Part shown: piece by piece, positions 14,964-22,194 of the stretch | How the letters are laid out: each line of letters starts with the position of its first letter | Numbering within the stretch: the stretch's first letter is position 1 | Source of the DNA: Prochlorococcus marinus str. MIT 9215 | GTDB lineage: Bacteria > Cyanobacteriota > Cyanobacteriia > PCC-6307 > Cyanobiaceae | Assembly (NCBI RefSeq): GCF_000018065.1 | Contig: NC_009840.1 | Span: 682,001 to 746,000 of the forward strand | DNA length: 64,000 nt | Direction of reading: 5' to 3' | Made by a program: the position numbers and the translations under genes | The notes under the pieces: generated by a model | The model's database searches: none | The model's input: the letters and a program-made list of their open reading frames with translations, nothing else | Told to the model about the DNA's origin: nothing

Positions 14964-15176
14964 TTAATCTTTATCTTTTGGTAGCCTTAACCATCCAGAA
15001 GTCCATTCTGATTTTAGTTTTACCCATAGGATCCTTTTAATATCTTTTTTATTTTTGGTAGGAAAAATATCAACCCATCTATCTTCATTTTTACCGCCAT
15101 AAGCTTTAACTTGAAAATGCCTATTACCATTAATAGTTTTTGGTGCTGTCCAACAAAGAGTAGGAGGCCATTTCAT
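14964..15176 (-). CDS. Trp-rich small protein, TIGR02450-like
   Basis: 70 residues with conserved tryptophans: KWPPTLCWTAP, NGNRHFQVKAYGG, VDIFPTKNKK, ILWVKLKSEWTSGWLRLP. The W-T-A/S, HFQV and W-x-GWL-L pattern is that of TIGR02450, widespread in marine picocyanobacteria and proteobacteria, function unknown. Starts ATG. Confidence 0.75.
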   Translation of the reverse strand: MKWPPTLCWTAPKTINGNRHFQVKAYGGKNEDRWVDIFPTKNKKDIKRILWVKLKSEWTSGWLRLPKDKD

Positions 15177-15200
15177 GCGAAATTTTAAAAGTTGAAAAAA

Positions 15201-15290
15201 TTAAAGGTTGCTTTGCTCAGTCAAAACTAAACCATAGTAAGCAATTGTACCAAGGATTAGTACTATACCTAGTATTCTAATAATGATGCT
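15201..15290 (-). CDS. Possible single-span peptide without a standard start
   Basis: The open frame reads ILGIVLILGTIAYYGLVLTEQ and ends NL, a clean membrane span. The frame is closed upstream by TAA and offers only ATC/ATT as start codons. It may be a small thylakoid peptide with an ATT start, or a gene that lost its ATG. Confidence 0.25.
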   Translation of the reverse strand, partial: SIIIRILGIVLILGTIAYYGLVLTEQSNL

Positions 15291-15355
15291 TTAATATTTA
15301 AATTCAAATTTTGTTAAAGAAGTTTTATAAATTTGATTTGAGGATTAAATATTTT

Positions 15356-15565
15356 CTAATTTTTCCTTTTTTTATTTCTAACTATGGAGTGGCAAGATTC
15401 AGGATGCCATTCATTCTGAATCTTGCCAATAAAATCATAAATAAATGAATCGGGACATCCAGTTTCTTTTTGAAGTTCTGAAAGCTCTTCTTTAATGAAT
15501 TCATATACGCTCGTTATTACTCCGAAATTTTCTTCTTGGGAAGGAGTCCATTTTTTATTATCCAT
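15356..15565 (-). CDS. 69-residue unknown protein
   Basis: I take the ATG at 15565 (MDNKKWTPSQEENFGVI), because it overlaps the end of the upstream gene by eight bases; the frame is open to 15592. Two cysteines (TGCPDSF and ESCHSIV), one helix-rich half. No family recognised. Confidence 0.5.
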   Translation of the reverse strand: MDNKKWTPSQEENFGVITSVYEFIKEELSELQKETGCPDSFIYDFIGKIQNEWHPESCHSIVRNKKRKN

Positions 15566-15746
15566 AAATATATTTATAATTATTTTCCACAATATCGTAA
15601 TAGGTTATGTCTCCATAATCAGCATCTGAACAACATAAATCTCCATAAAGTTCTTCTAACAAATCATACGCTTCTGAATAATTATCAAAACTTTGAGCGG
15701 TTAGTTCGTCATCTTTTCCGTCAATTCTAATTAATTTGTATGTCAT
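15558..15746 (-). CDS. 62-residue acidic unknown protein
   Basis: MTYKLIRIDGKDDELTAQSF, then SEAYDLLEELYGDLCCSD. Small alpha/beta-looking protein of a kind common in marine picocyanobacteria. First gene of a pair with the 69-residue protein. A TTTTCCACA sequence inside it is coincidental. Confidence 0.5.
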   Translation of the reverse strand: MTYKLIRIDGKDDELTAQSFDNYSEAYDLLEELYGDLCCSDADYGDITYYDIVENNYKYIYG

Positions 15747-15806
15747 ATTTTATTTGGATGCAAAAAGTATTTTTTGATTCATTCGTCCATCTTATATCTA
15801 AAAATC

Positions 15807-16013
15807 TTATTTAGGAGAATTTGTTGGGTAAAGCTTCTGAATTTTATTTTTCTGAATTTCTATTTTTCTTTGTTCATATTTTTTTGCCATTATTTTTCTA
15901 ATAAATAATTGTGGGATAAGCCAAACTAATGCAATAGCTATAGCCATGAAAGTAGGATTTCTCCACGTTAATCTTATAATCTCTTGTATAAATTCTTGAT
16001 TGAAAATTTCCAT
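15807..16013 (-). CDS. 68-residue single-span membrane protein
   Basis: An N-terminal amphipathic stretch, a membrane span (TFMAIAIALVWLIPQLFI, about 21-38), then a long basic tail (KKYEQRKIEIQKNK). The tail should face the cytoplasm. Function unknown. Confidence 0.55.
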   Translation of the reverse strand: MEIFNQEFIQEIIRLTWRNPTFMAIAIALVWLIPQLFIRKIMAKKYEQRKIEIQKNKIQKLYPTNSPK

Positions 16014-16184
16014 ACATTAAATTTTGATGATAAAAATATCTTTGCTTTCTTTTATAAAATCCTTAAAATATCAGAATTTATTATAGCCTTAAAAAATCTT
16101 ATAAGGAACTTTATAAATTTTTTCTTTTTCTAGTTTATTTTTTTATATTTGAATTTAGATTGATTTTTATTTTTTAGTTTAGAG

Positions 16185-16850
16185 ATGTCGACTTATCTTG
16201 TTACAGGATCAAATAGGGGGATTGGATTAGAACTATGTAGGCAAATTCATAAGAGGGGAGAAAATGTAATTGCAACGTGTAGGAAAGCTTCAAAAGAACT
16301 TAGAGATTTAGGAGTGAGAATTGAAGAGAATATAGACATTACTTCTGATGAGTCGATATCAAATTTGTGTAACAAACTATCTAGAGTCAATTTAGATTGC
16401 TTAATTCATAACGCAGGAATTTATGAATTTAATTCTTTCGAAAACTTAGATAAAAAAAGTATTTTGCGGCAATTTGAAGTCAATGCATTGAGCCCAATAT
16501 GTATGACTCAATCACTTAAACATCTTTTAAAAAGATCATCTAAAGTTGCTTTTATCACAAGTAGAATGGGATCGATCGAAGATAATACATCAGGAAGTTC
16601 TTATGGTTACAGGATGTCTAAGGTAGCCTTGTCTATGGCAGCAAAATCACTTTCTATAGATTTATCAAGAGAAGATATTTATGTAGCTATTTTGCATCCT
16701 GGGTTAGTGAGTACAAGAATGACTGGCTTTACAAGAAATGGAATTAGTCCTGAAGAATCAGCAAATGGTCTTTTAAAACGTATTGGTTCTTTAAATAAAA
16801 ATAACTCGGGAATGTTTTGGCATGCCAACGGTGAAATTTTGCCCTGGTAA
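16185..16850 (+). CDS. Short-chain dehydrogenase/reductase (C-factor-like)
   Basis: 221 residues. The cofactor loop TGSNRGIG (7-14), NAG (75-77 region), and the active-site pair Y-x3-K in YGYRMSK are present, followed by HPGLVSTRMTG. A classical SDR with NADP(H) preference suggested by the Arg near the end of beta 2 (TCRKAS). Substrate unknown; the nearest known group is the C-signal-like SDRs. It stands alone in the island and is larger than its neighbours. Confidence 0.85.
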   Translation: MSTYLVTGSNRGIGLELCRQIHKRGENVIATCRKASKELRDLGVRIEENIDITSDESISNLCNKLSRVNLDCLIHNAGIYEFNSFENLDKKSILRQFEVNALSPICMTQSLKHLLKRSSKVAFITSRMGSIEDNTSGSSYGYRMSKVALSMAAKSLSIDLSREDIYVAILHPGLVSTRMTGFTRNGISPEESANGLLKRIGSLNKNNSGMFWHANGEILPW

Positions 16851-16982
16851 TATCTATACCTTTGTATCGAAGAGATTTATGTCGTAGATTTGTTAAAAAA
16901 CTTTTAAATTTTTATAGTATTTCTTTCCTTGTTAAATTCTTTTAGTTATCTTAAGAAAAACATTAGTAAAGGAGGTGATTCA

Positions 16983-17105
16983 TTGTCGTATCTACCGAAA
17001 AATGCGGTTATCAAAGGGACCGTGAATTCAGTATCTTCATCACATTCATCGGTCTCTTTTTCTTTAATTAAGAAAAAGGGTTTCATCATCAATAGATTTA
17101 TATAA
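16983..17105 (+). CDS. 40-residue protein with a perfect Shine-Dalgarno
   Basis: A TTG start at 16983 is preceded by AAAGGAGGTGATTCA, a full match to the 3' end of 16S rRNA and exceptional in this genome. The product begins MSYLPKNAVIKGTVNSV, has a serine-rich centre and a basic end. A hairpin (GGGACCG at about 17018 with CGGTCTC at about 17050, then TTTTTC) lies inside the ORF, so part of the transcript could end early. A second terminator follows at 17125. Function unknown. Confidence 0.5.
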   Translation: MSYLPKNAVIKGTVNSVSSSHSSVSFSLIKKKGFIINRFI

Positions 17106-17124
17106 ATCAACCACTTAATAATCA

Positions 17125-17162
17125 AAGGCTCTGTATCTCAAGTAGTTTCAGGGCTTTTTTTT
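17125..17162 (+). terminator. Intrinsic terminator
   Basis: AAGGCTCTG (17125-17133) pairs with CAGGGCTTT (17149-17157), with two G-U pairs, followed by a T run. It closes the transcript of the 40-residue ORF. Confidence 0.6.
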
Positions 17163-17192
17163 ATGAATTTAAATAGTCTTTCAAAATTTAAT

Positions 17193-17294
17193 CTATCTTT
17201 CTTGGCCAAAGTAAATTAAGGCTAAAAAAGATAAAGTGCTTACCAAAGCGATTAAGTACCACCCAGTGGAGGAGTTGCTAGTTACTTCTGTCAT
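17193..17294 (-). CDS. 33-residue membrane peptide, fifth in micro-operon
   Basis: MTEVTSNSSTGWYLIAL, then VSTLSFLALIYFGQER. One span. Its ATG lies at the stop of the 29-residue gene with no gap. Confidence 0.5.
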   Translation of the reverse strand: MTEVTSNSSTGWYLIALVSTLSFLALIYFGQER

Positions 17295-17384
17295 TTATTT
17301 TGATTTTTCAGAGGAATTGATTATTTGAGTGAAAATAATAATTGACATCATTAAAAAAACTAAAAGGATGTAAGTTGCGTTCAT
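17295..17384 (-). CDS. 29-residue membrane peptide, fourth in micro-operon
   Basis: MNATYILLVFLMMSIIIFTQ and a short polar tail. One span. Directly abuts genes on both sides (starts at 17384, the base after the stop of the 84-residue gene), which supports it despite its size. Confidence 0.5.
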   Translation of the reverse strand: MNATYILLVFLMMSIIIFTQIINSSEKSK

Positions 17385-17639
17385 TTATAGAAAAATGCTT
17401 ATTATCAAAAAGATTATTCCTAGAACTACCGTAACAATTGCTCCATCAACTAATAAGTCTTTCCATGTATAACTTTTAAGCATCTTTGTTTTATCTTCTT
17501 CACTCATAAGTTTTTTTAACCACGTCCAATCTAAAAGCTGAGTCAATGCAATAGCAAAAATTAAATGACCAATCAAAATACCAATAAGATCAATTTTAGA
17601 AATATCTTTAGTGAGACTTGTAATAATAAAAAAGTCCAC
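17385..17639 (-). CDS. 84-residue membrane protein
   Basis: GTG start overlapping the stop of the previous gene by one base region. Two spans (about 18-35 and 67-83) flank a charged loop (SEEDKTKMLKSYTWKD). Function unknown. Confidence 0.6.
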   Translation of the reverse strand: MDFFIITSLTKDISKIDLIGILIGHLIFAIALTQLLDWTWLKKLMSEEDKTKMLKSYTWKDLLVDGAIVTVVLGIIFLIISIFL

Positions 17640-17866
17640 TAGCTTTTTTCTTTATTGGATAAAGCTCCACCTTCTCGTTTGTATTTTTCCCAAGCTTCGC
17701 TTATTTTTGCTTTAGAGAAGTTTTGTTTACCCTCAGATAATTTATTTTTGAGATTATTAAAACTATTTGTCAGCTCTTTTTTTGTTGGTTCATCAAGAAA
17801 GTTTGATGTTAATTTCCATAGGTACCAGCTACTAGCTAGAAGTAGAATTAATCCCAGTAATTGCAT
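17639..17866 (-). CDS. 75-residue membrane-anchored helical protein
   Basis: An N-terminal span (LLGLILLLASSWYLWKL) precedes a long charged helix (NSFNNLKNKLSEGKQNFSKAK). First gene of a head-to-tail group of four small membrane proteins. No family recognised. Confidence 0.55.
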   Translation of the reverse strand: MQLLGLILLLASSWYLWKLTSNFLDEPTKKELTNSFNNLKNKLSEGKQNFSKAKISEAWEKYKREGGALSNKEKS

Positions 17867-17931
17867 ATTGGTTTTTTACTATGCTACAACTTTTTAAGTG
17901 GTTTCGATAAATTTATTAAATATCTAAAGAA

Positions 17932-18087
17932 TTAAAACTTTAACCAATGGAAAAATATTCTATCCAGCAACCATATAGTTAAACCCCCTTCAAGGAAAGC
18001 CAACCAATACATCCCATAATCAGAAAATCCCATTTGTTCTTTTACTGTTTTAATTAATTTTTTGTGAGCTTGAATGAGATCTTTCAT
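17932..18087 (-). CDS. 51-residue membrane peptide
   Basis: MKDLIQAHKKLIKTVKEQMG, then YGMYWLAFLEGGLTIWLLD and a polar end. A basic amphipathic helix followed by one membrane span. It lies between the CxxCxGxG gene and the micro-operon on the same strand. Confidence 0.5.
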   Translation of the reverse strand: MKDLIQAHKKLIKTVKEQMGFSDYGMYWLAFLEGGLTIWLLDRIFFHWLKF

Positions 18088-18102
18088 GAGCAATCAAATT
18101 TT

Positions 18103-18354
18103 TTAAACCTGCTGAATTTCTTTAATTAAAAAACCCTTCCCATAGCAAGATAGACATGTTTTAGTCTCTTCTAATGAAATTCTTAGAAAACCTGCTCCTT
18201 TACATCTAAAGCAATTTACTTTAGTGTTTGAATAGATTTTTGATTTAATTTTAGCAGCACGATTTAAGTAAGAAACAGTTTCTTTACGACCGTTTGCTTT
18301 GGCAGCTTTGTTTAAAAGCTTTTTGTAGTTGACTTTAAGTTCTTGGACATTCAT
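18103..18354 (-). CDS. DnaJ-type zinc-ribbon protein
   Basis: 83 residues. A basic helical N-terminus is followed by two CxxCxGxG repeats, CFRCKGAG and CLSCYGKG, about 17 residues apart. One pair of such repeats makes a single zinc centre like half of the DnaJ cysteine-rich domain. Free-standing versions (BSD2/LQY1-like) act in chloroplast protein folding and photosystem II repair; whether this one does is inference. Confidence 0.75.
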   Translation of the reverse strand: MNVQELKVNYKKLLNKAAKANGRKETVSYLNRAAKIKSKIYSNTKVNCFRCKGAGFLRISLEETKTCLSCYGKGFLIKEIQQV

Positions 18355-18645
18355 CTTTTAGGAAAAATATGGTGCAGATGCAGGAAAAATAAATGTTTAG
18401 ATAATTTTAAAAACTTTAAATTTCCCGTTTATATTTCTAATCAGATCTCTTACTGAGATTTAAATAATATAACTAAGATTTGCCTTATATGTCTAGTATC
18501 AGGGGTATTAGCTTGTATTTTTAATAGAAATTTTATATTTGAGAAACTTAAACTTTTTGGTTAAAATTCAAGAAAATTTTATTCTGTCTTTGAAAGGTGG
18601 TTTAAGTAATTTATTTTTTGAAAAATATTGAAAATTTCTAGTAGA

Positions 18646-18771
18646 TCATCCAGCCTTTTTGAGGTTTTTAACTAAAAAATCATTTTCATCAGTAAGAACT
18701 TCAAGCTTTGATTTTTCCAACTCTTTTTTGATTTCAGGATGTAAATCCTTTTTTGCCTCGTTTAGATTCAT
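18646..18771 (-). CDS. 41-residue charged helical peptide
   Basis: MNLNEAKKDLHPEIKKELEK, then a helix through VLTDENDFLVKNL. Fully helical and charged. ATG start, no clear Shine-Dalgarno. Confidence 0.4.
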   Translation of the reverse strand: MNLNEAKKDLHPEIKKELEKSKLEVLTDENDFLVKNLKKAG

Positions 18772-19306
18772 AGGATTTGTACTTAAAATTATTTAAAAGA
18801 CTAAGAGATTGTAGTGATCCACAAAAATATTTGTGGATAGTTTTTTCTTAAAAGTAAATAATATTTTATTTTGCACATAGAAATTCAAATTTAATCAACA
18901 TATTGTGGAAAACCCTGTTGAAAAACACTTAAAAAGTGGATAACTCCTCGGGAGCATTATCAAAACAAGCTTTTCTTGAAATATTTTTAAGTATTAATAC
19001 TTCATCAAAAAAAAATAAAATATAGTTTAAACAGTGACATAATCTGTTGTTATAACTATGGGATCATTACTTTTAATAAAAAGAATAATTATTTATACGA
19101 GAAGCTTATGTTGATAAAAAATTTAAAAAATTTTTCTTCTATGATGTATCAATTTGAATATTAAAGTGAAGAAAAATCAATCTAAACTTGAAATTTTTAA
19201 TTTTTGTCTTAGTTAATCAAAAAATGTTTAATTCGGTTTTCTCTATGAAAATATCTCTCGAAACTAAAATTAATCTAATAAATTCAGTAGAATTCAAAAA
19301 TTTAAA
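18772..19306. other. Gene-free region with DnaA-box-like sites and palindromes
   Basis: No ORF I can support. It holds a perfect 9-bp inverted repeat ATCCACAAA/TTTGTGGAT (18817-18838) followed by a T run, three DnaA-box-like sites, TGTGGATAG (18832-18840), TGTGGAAAA (18904-18912) and AGTGGATAA (18935-18943), and a stem GATAACTCC/GGAGCATTATC (18939-18961). The rest is very AT-rich. Confidence 0.5.
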
Positions 19307-19543
19307 ATGTCAGAAGAAAAAAAGGATTCAAAAAAGTGTTCAAGAAAGAAAAACATGATGTTTGCCTATGGTTTTATACAACTTGGTTCTAGTTTCGTCT
19401 CTGCTATAGCTTTGGCGGCGATTGCTTTTGGGTTCTGTTCAATAAAAAAAGAGTCTAAGCTTTTCAATGGATGTGTTGCCGAAATTATTGAAGATGGTGG
19501 TACTAATTCAGAGGCTGTAAGATATTGCAATGGAGGGAATTAA
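19307..19543 (+). CDS. 78-residue membrane protein with cysteines
   Basis: A very basic N-terminus (EEKKDSKKCSRKKN), then a membrane span (FVSAIALAAIAFGFCSI, about 30-46), then an acidic tail with two cysteines (FNGCVAEII and RYCNGGN). The tail may carry a disulfide on the outer side. Unknown function. Confidence 0.55.
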   Translation: MSEEKKDSKKCSRKKNMMFAYGFIQLGSSFVSAIALAAIAFGFCSIKKESKLFNGCVAEIIEDGGTNSEAVRYCNGGN

Positions 19544-19565
19544 AAGTCTCTCAAAGAAAATTTAA

Positions 19566-19808
19566 ATGGAATCAACCTGTGATTTGATTATTGACTCTTT
19601 GAAAGAGGAGCCAATTGGTGAGACTGATTATTTTATTTGGTTTATAACAGATATTGGTATCGTGGCTCTATTTAAAAAAAATGAGCACTTTGAAACTTAT
19701 AGTTCGAATGTCGAAATTGAGGCAAATAAAATTTCTTTGGATATCACTAAAGAAGAGAAAGATTACATAAAAATAAAAGAGAAACAGCTTTTCTTGTTTT
19801 ATTCATAA
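19566..19808 (+). CDS. 80-residue unknown protein
   Basis: MESTCDLIIDSLKEEPIGETD, mixed alpha/beta, acidic. It follows the previous gene by 22 bp on the same strand. No family recognised. Confidence 0.5.
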   Translation: MESTCDLIIDSLKEEPIGETDYFIWFITDIGIVALFKKNEHFETYSSNVEIEANKISLDITKEEKDYIKIKEKQLFLFYS

Positions 19809-19827
19809 TTTAGGATTTAGTTCTTAA

Positions 19828-20022
19828 TTAATAGGATGGCTCAAGGTTAAGGGCCGGCTCCATGATATTGTTTTCGCTAATTAATTCGTATGTGAGCTCT
19901 TTATTTAGGGCATTTATATAGGATGTATAAAGTTTTCCCCAAACAAATTCAAATTCATCTTTACTTAAATTCTTGAAAAGAATTTCTCCTTTGAAGTAAA
20001 TGTGATAAGAATCATTCATCAT
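19828..20022 (-). CDS. 64-residue unknown picocyanobacterial protein
   Basis: MNDSYHIYFKGEILFKNLSKDEF, then WGKLYTSYI and a tail ending in EPSY. The pattern of aromatic residues around F-E-W-G-KLYTSY is one I associate with small proteins found repeatedly in Prochlorococcus, function unknown. Two ATGs are adjacent. An inverted repeat TAGTA-N8-TACTA (20067-20084) lies about 45 bp upstream. Confidence 0.55.
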   Translation of the reverse strand: MMNDSYHIYFKGEILFKNLSKDEFEFVWGKLYTSYINALNKELTYELISENNIMEPALNLEPSY

Positions 20023-20115
20023 GGAAAATTAATCTTATCCCTTTTTAACGCAGTGAAATATGTATGTAGTATTAGGTGCTACTAAAAAAAATATATTTAG
20101 AAGTAAGAAATACTT

Positions 20116-20427
20116 TTAAACTATCCGTGTATTCATTTTTTGTTTTTTGAATAATCCGACAGTCTCATCAAGATCCATACACGGCTGAATACTTATATCC
20201 ATTAACCTTCTCCAGGGATGCCATTGCTTCCAAATTGTCTCAAGAGAATCTGCACTCACTACAGAATGTCCAATTCCATTTTGAACCATAAAAATCCAAG
20301 AATGAACCTCATAGTTTTCAGGTCTATTTTGGGGACCACCTGACTCGTACCAATTAATTAGCATTTCCGCCCCTTCTTCTTGATCCTCGCCATCTGTAAA
20401 TTCGTAGGAAATCAAATACCTTTGCAT
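20116..20427 (-). CDS. DUF3303-like protein
   Basis: 103 residues. MQRYLISYEFTDGEDQEEGAEM, WYESGGPQNRPENYEVHSWIF, and the end SADSLETIWKQWHPWRRLMDISIQP fit the DUF3303 (dimeric alpha/beta barrel-like) family seen in cyanobacteria. Biochemical role unknown. Confidence 0.65.
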   Translation of the reverse strand: MQRYLISYEFTDGEDQEEGAEMLINWYESGGPQNRPENYEVHSWIFMVQNGIGHSVVSADSLETIWKQWHPWRRLMDISIQPCMDLDETVGLFKKQKMNTRIV

Positions 20428-20710
20428 ATAGATTATTATTAAAATCTCTAAACTATTTTAACTCTAGATTAAGATATTGCCTCCCAATTTAATTAATGCT
20501 ATGAAGTTTATAGAAGTAATTGTTTTAAATGACCGAAAGATTTGGGAAAATTAAAAAGAATATATTTACTAATTTAACTTTTATAAATAAGACAATCATC
20601 AAGTATTTTCAAAACCATGACCTGTTCGTATAGCTCCAGTTAAGAGATAAAATTTGATACTTTTTAAAATTCTTTAAATTAGTTAACATATTTGTACTTA
20701 ATAAATACTT

Positions 20711-21094
20711 ATGATAAATAAAAATGATAGTAGTGATCCAATTGATAATTTAGAGTACGAAAAAGTTCTAGAAGAAGAAATAATTAATTCATACGAAAAT
20801 AAATTTCTGAAAAATACTCAATCAGACAAAAAAAAGACTAAATTTTACATACTTAAAAGAACTCCATTAGAAATATTAAATAGGTCATTTTTCTTTTTCT
20901 TTATTGGAAGTTTTCTTTTCTCTTTGTTTTTAGCTTATTCAGAAAGTAAGTTATGGTTCATACTTTACGTAATAAGTGCATTGTCTTGTGTTTTTTATAC
21001 TCCTAATAGAAAAGCACTTAAAGAATTAATAGCAGCTTGGCCAAATATAGAGGATCTTATTAAAGGGAGGAGTTTGTGGAGAAAAGGCAAGTAA
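20711..21094 (+). CDS. 127-residue two-span membrane protein
   Basis: An acidic, lysine-rich first half precedes two close membrane spans (FFFFFIGSFLFSLFLAYS and LWFILYVISALSCVFYT, about 60-77 and 81-97) and a soluble end containing ELIAAWPNIEDL. Function unknown. It starts a group of three overlapping or abutting genes. Confidence 0.55.
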   Translation: MINKNDSSDPIDNLEYEKVLEEEIINSYENKFLKNTQSDKKKTKFYILKRTPLEILNRSFFFFFIGSFLFSLFLAYSESKLWFILYVISALSCVFYTPNRKALKELIAAWPNIEDLIKGRSLWRKGK

Positions 21095-21098
21095 ATAG

Positions 21099-21194
21099 AT
21101 GATCAAACCATTAAATTCATTTAAAAAGTGGTTATTAAATATTCTTGTGCCATACATAGAGGGCACCAAGAAGAAAAAAGAGGATAGAAAATGA
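21099..21194 (+). CDS. 31-residue basic peptide
   Basis: MIKPLNSFKKWLLNILVPYI followed by EGTKKKKEDRK. It begins four bases after the previous stop and overlaps the next start (ATGA), so it is probably translated. Confidence 0.45.
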   Translation: MIKPLNSFKKWLLNILVPYIEGTKKKKEDRK

Positions 21195-21328
21195 GTCTAA
21201 TAAAGATTGGAATTATTGTTGAAATTTTTTTGTTTGTGGGAGTTTTTTTATGGGTTAGGAAACTAACTAGTGAAAAAGGTAGACAACCATCTCTATCAAA
21301 AAAAACAATAAAAAATTTAAAATTTTAG
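21191..21328 (+). CDS. 45-residue single-span membrane peptide
   Basis: MSLIKIGIIVEIFLFVGVFL, WVRK, then a basic tail. One N-terminal span and a positive interior side. Overlaps the previous stop by four bases. Confidence 0.5.
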   Translation: MSLIKIGIIVEIFLFVGVFLWVRKLTSEKGRQPSLSKKTIKNLKF

Positions 21329-21448
21329 AATTTTGATCACAAAATAAGGAATCTTTATAAAGAGATCACTTTTAGGGAAAAATTTTTACTTTTTCCCTCT
21401 CACTTTGTATATGAAATCGTTTAGAACATCAACATACTTATTAAAAAA

Positions 21449-21802
21449 ATGGTTTCCTCTACTCAAGGTCTTGCTCCAATAACCAATCCATTAAATAGTG
21501 TCTTAATAGAAAAGAAACTAATAAATGTTGATCAAAAGTTCATTCAACTCGTTTCTATCGCAGAAGGATTACCTCGTACAGAAGTTATTGAAAGTGGAAG
21601 GAATTATTGGAGAGGTGTATGTAGGAGCTTGATTTTTAGATTTCCTGATGACCTTGAAATTTTAAAGCTTGATGTAAGAAGTTATGTAGATAGATCTAAA
21701 GGAATAATCCAAATAAGATCTGCAGCAAGATTAGGACAATCAGATTTAGGTGTTAATCTAAGAAGAGTGGAATACTTGTTTAATCAATTAGAAAAATTTT
21801 AG
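21449..21802 (+). CDS. DUF1499 family protein
   Basis: 117 residues. The C-terminal half has the DUF1499 features: VRSYVDRSKGIIQIRSAARLGQSDLGVNLRRVEYLF, where the SAAR-G-SDLG-N-RRVE core is the family signature. This copy is short and lacks a signal peptide. DUF1499 proteins are common in cyanobacteria, plants and proteobacteria with no assigned activity. Confidence 0.8.
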   Translation: MVSSTQGLAPITNPLNSVLIEKKLINVDQKFIQLVSIAEGLPRTEVIESGRNYWRGVCRSLIFRFPDDLEILKLDVRSYVDRSKGIIQIRSAARLGQSDLGVNLRRVEYLFNQLEKF

Positions 21803-21878
21803 TTATTCTATTTTTATAAATTTAAGGTTCTTTTTATCAAATAGGTGTGCTTTAATTCATAAGAATATTCGAAATGCC

Positions 21879-22010
21879 ATGGTAAAGATAATCTTAGTGG
21901 GAATTATTGTCGCGCTTGTATATTCTCAACCAGACCTTCGTCTTACAGTAGCTGATTGGTTAAAAGCAGCTTCTGATTTTCTTATTGAATCAGTACAAGT
22001 AAAACCTTGA
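21879..22010 (+). CDS. 43-residue small protein with N-terminal span
   Basis: MVKIILVGIIVALVYSQPDLR, then LTVADWLKAASDFLIESVQ. A short span followed by an amphipathic helix. The layout is compatible with a thylakoid or plasma membrane micro-protein. Unknown. Confidence 0.5.
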   Translation: MVKIILVGIIVALVYSQPDLRLTVADWLKAASDFLIESVQVKP

Positions 22011-22030
22011 AAAGAATTTTTAATGAAGCA

Positions 22031-22117
22031 TTAAAAAAGACCTGAGGCAGTCATCATTTGTTTAATACAGACAGCTACGAAAATTAATATTATTATCCTG
22101 CTTAATATGTATTTCAC
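22031..22117 (-). CDS. 28-residue membrane peptide
   Basis: GTG start, MKYILSRIIILIFVAVCI, then KQMMTASGLF. One span and a short polar end. Supported only by composition and the clean frame. Confidence 0.35.
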   Translation of the reverse strand: MKYILSRIIILIFVAVCIKQMMTASGLF

Positions 22118-22194
22118 TTAAACAAATAAATATTTTTAAGGACATAATAGAAAATTTTTTTGAAATTTTTGAATAGTTAACGATAATAAGGAAT

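Noticed and set aside
15580..15590. TTTTCCACA, a DnaA box
   Set aside because: A single site inside a coding sequence is expected by chance.
20529..20633. 34-codon ORF (MTERFGKIKKN)
   Set aside because: No ribosome site, no overlap with neighbours and only chance-like composition.
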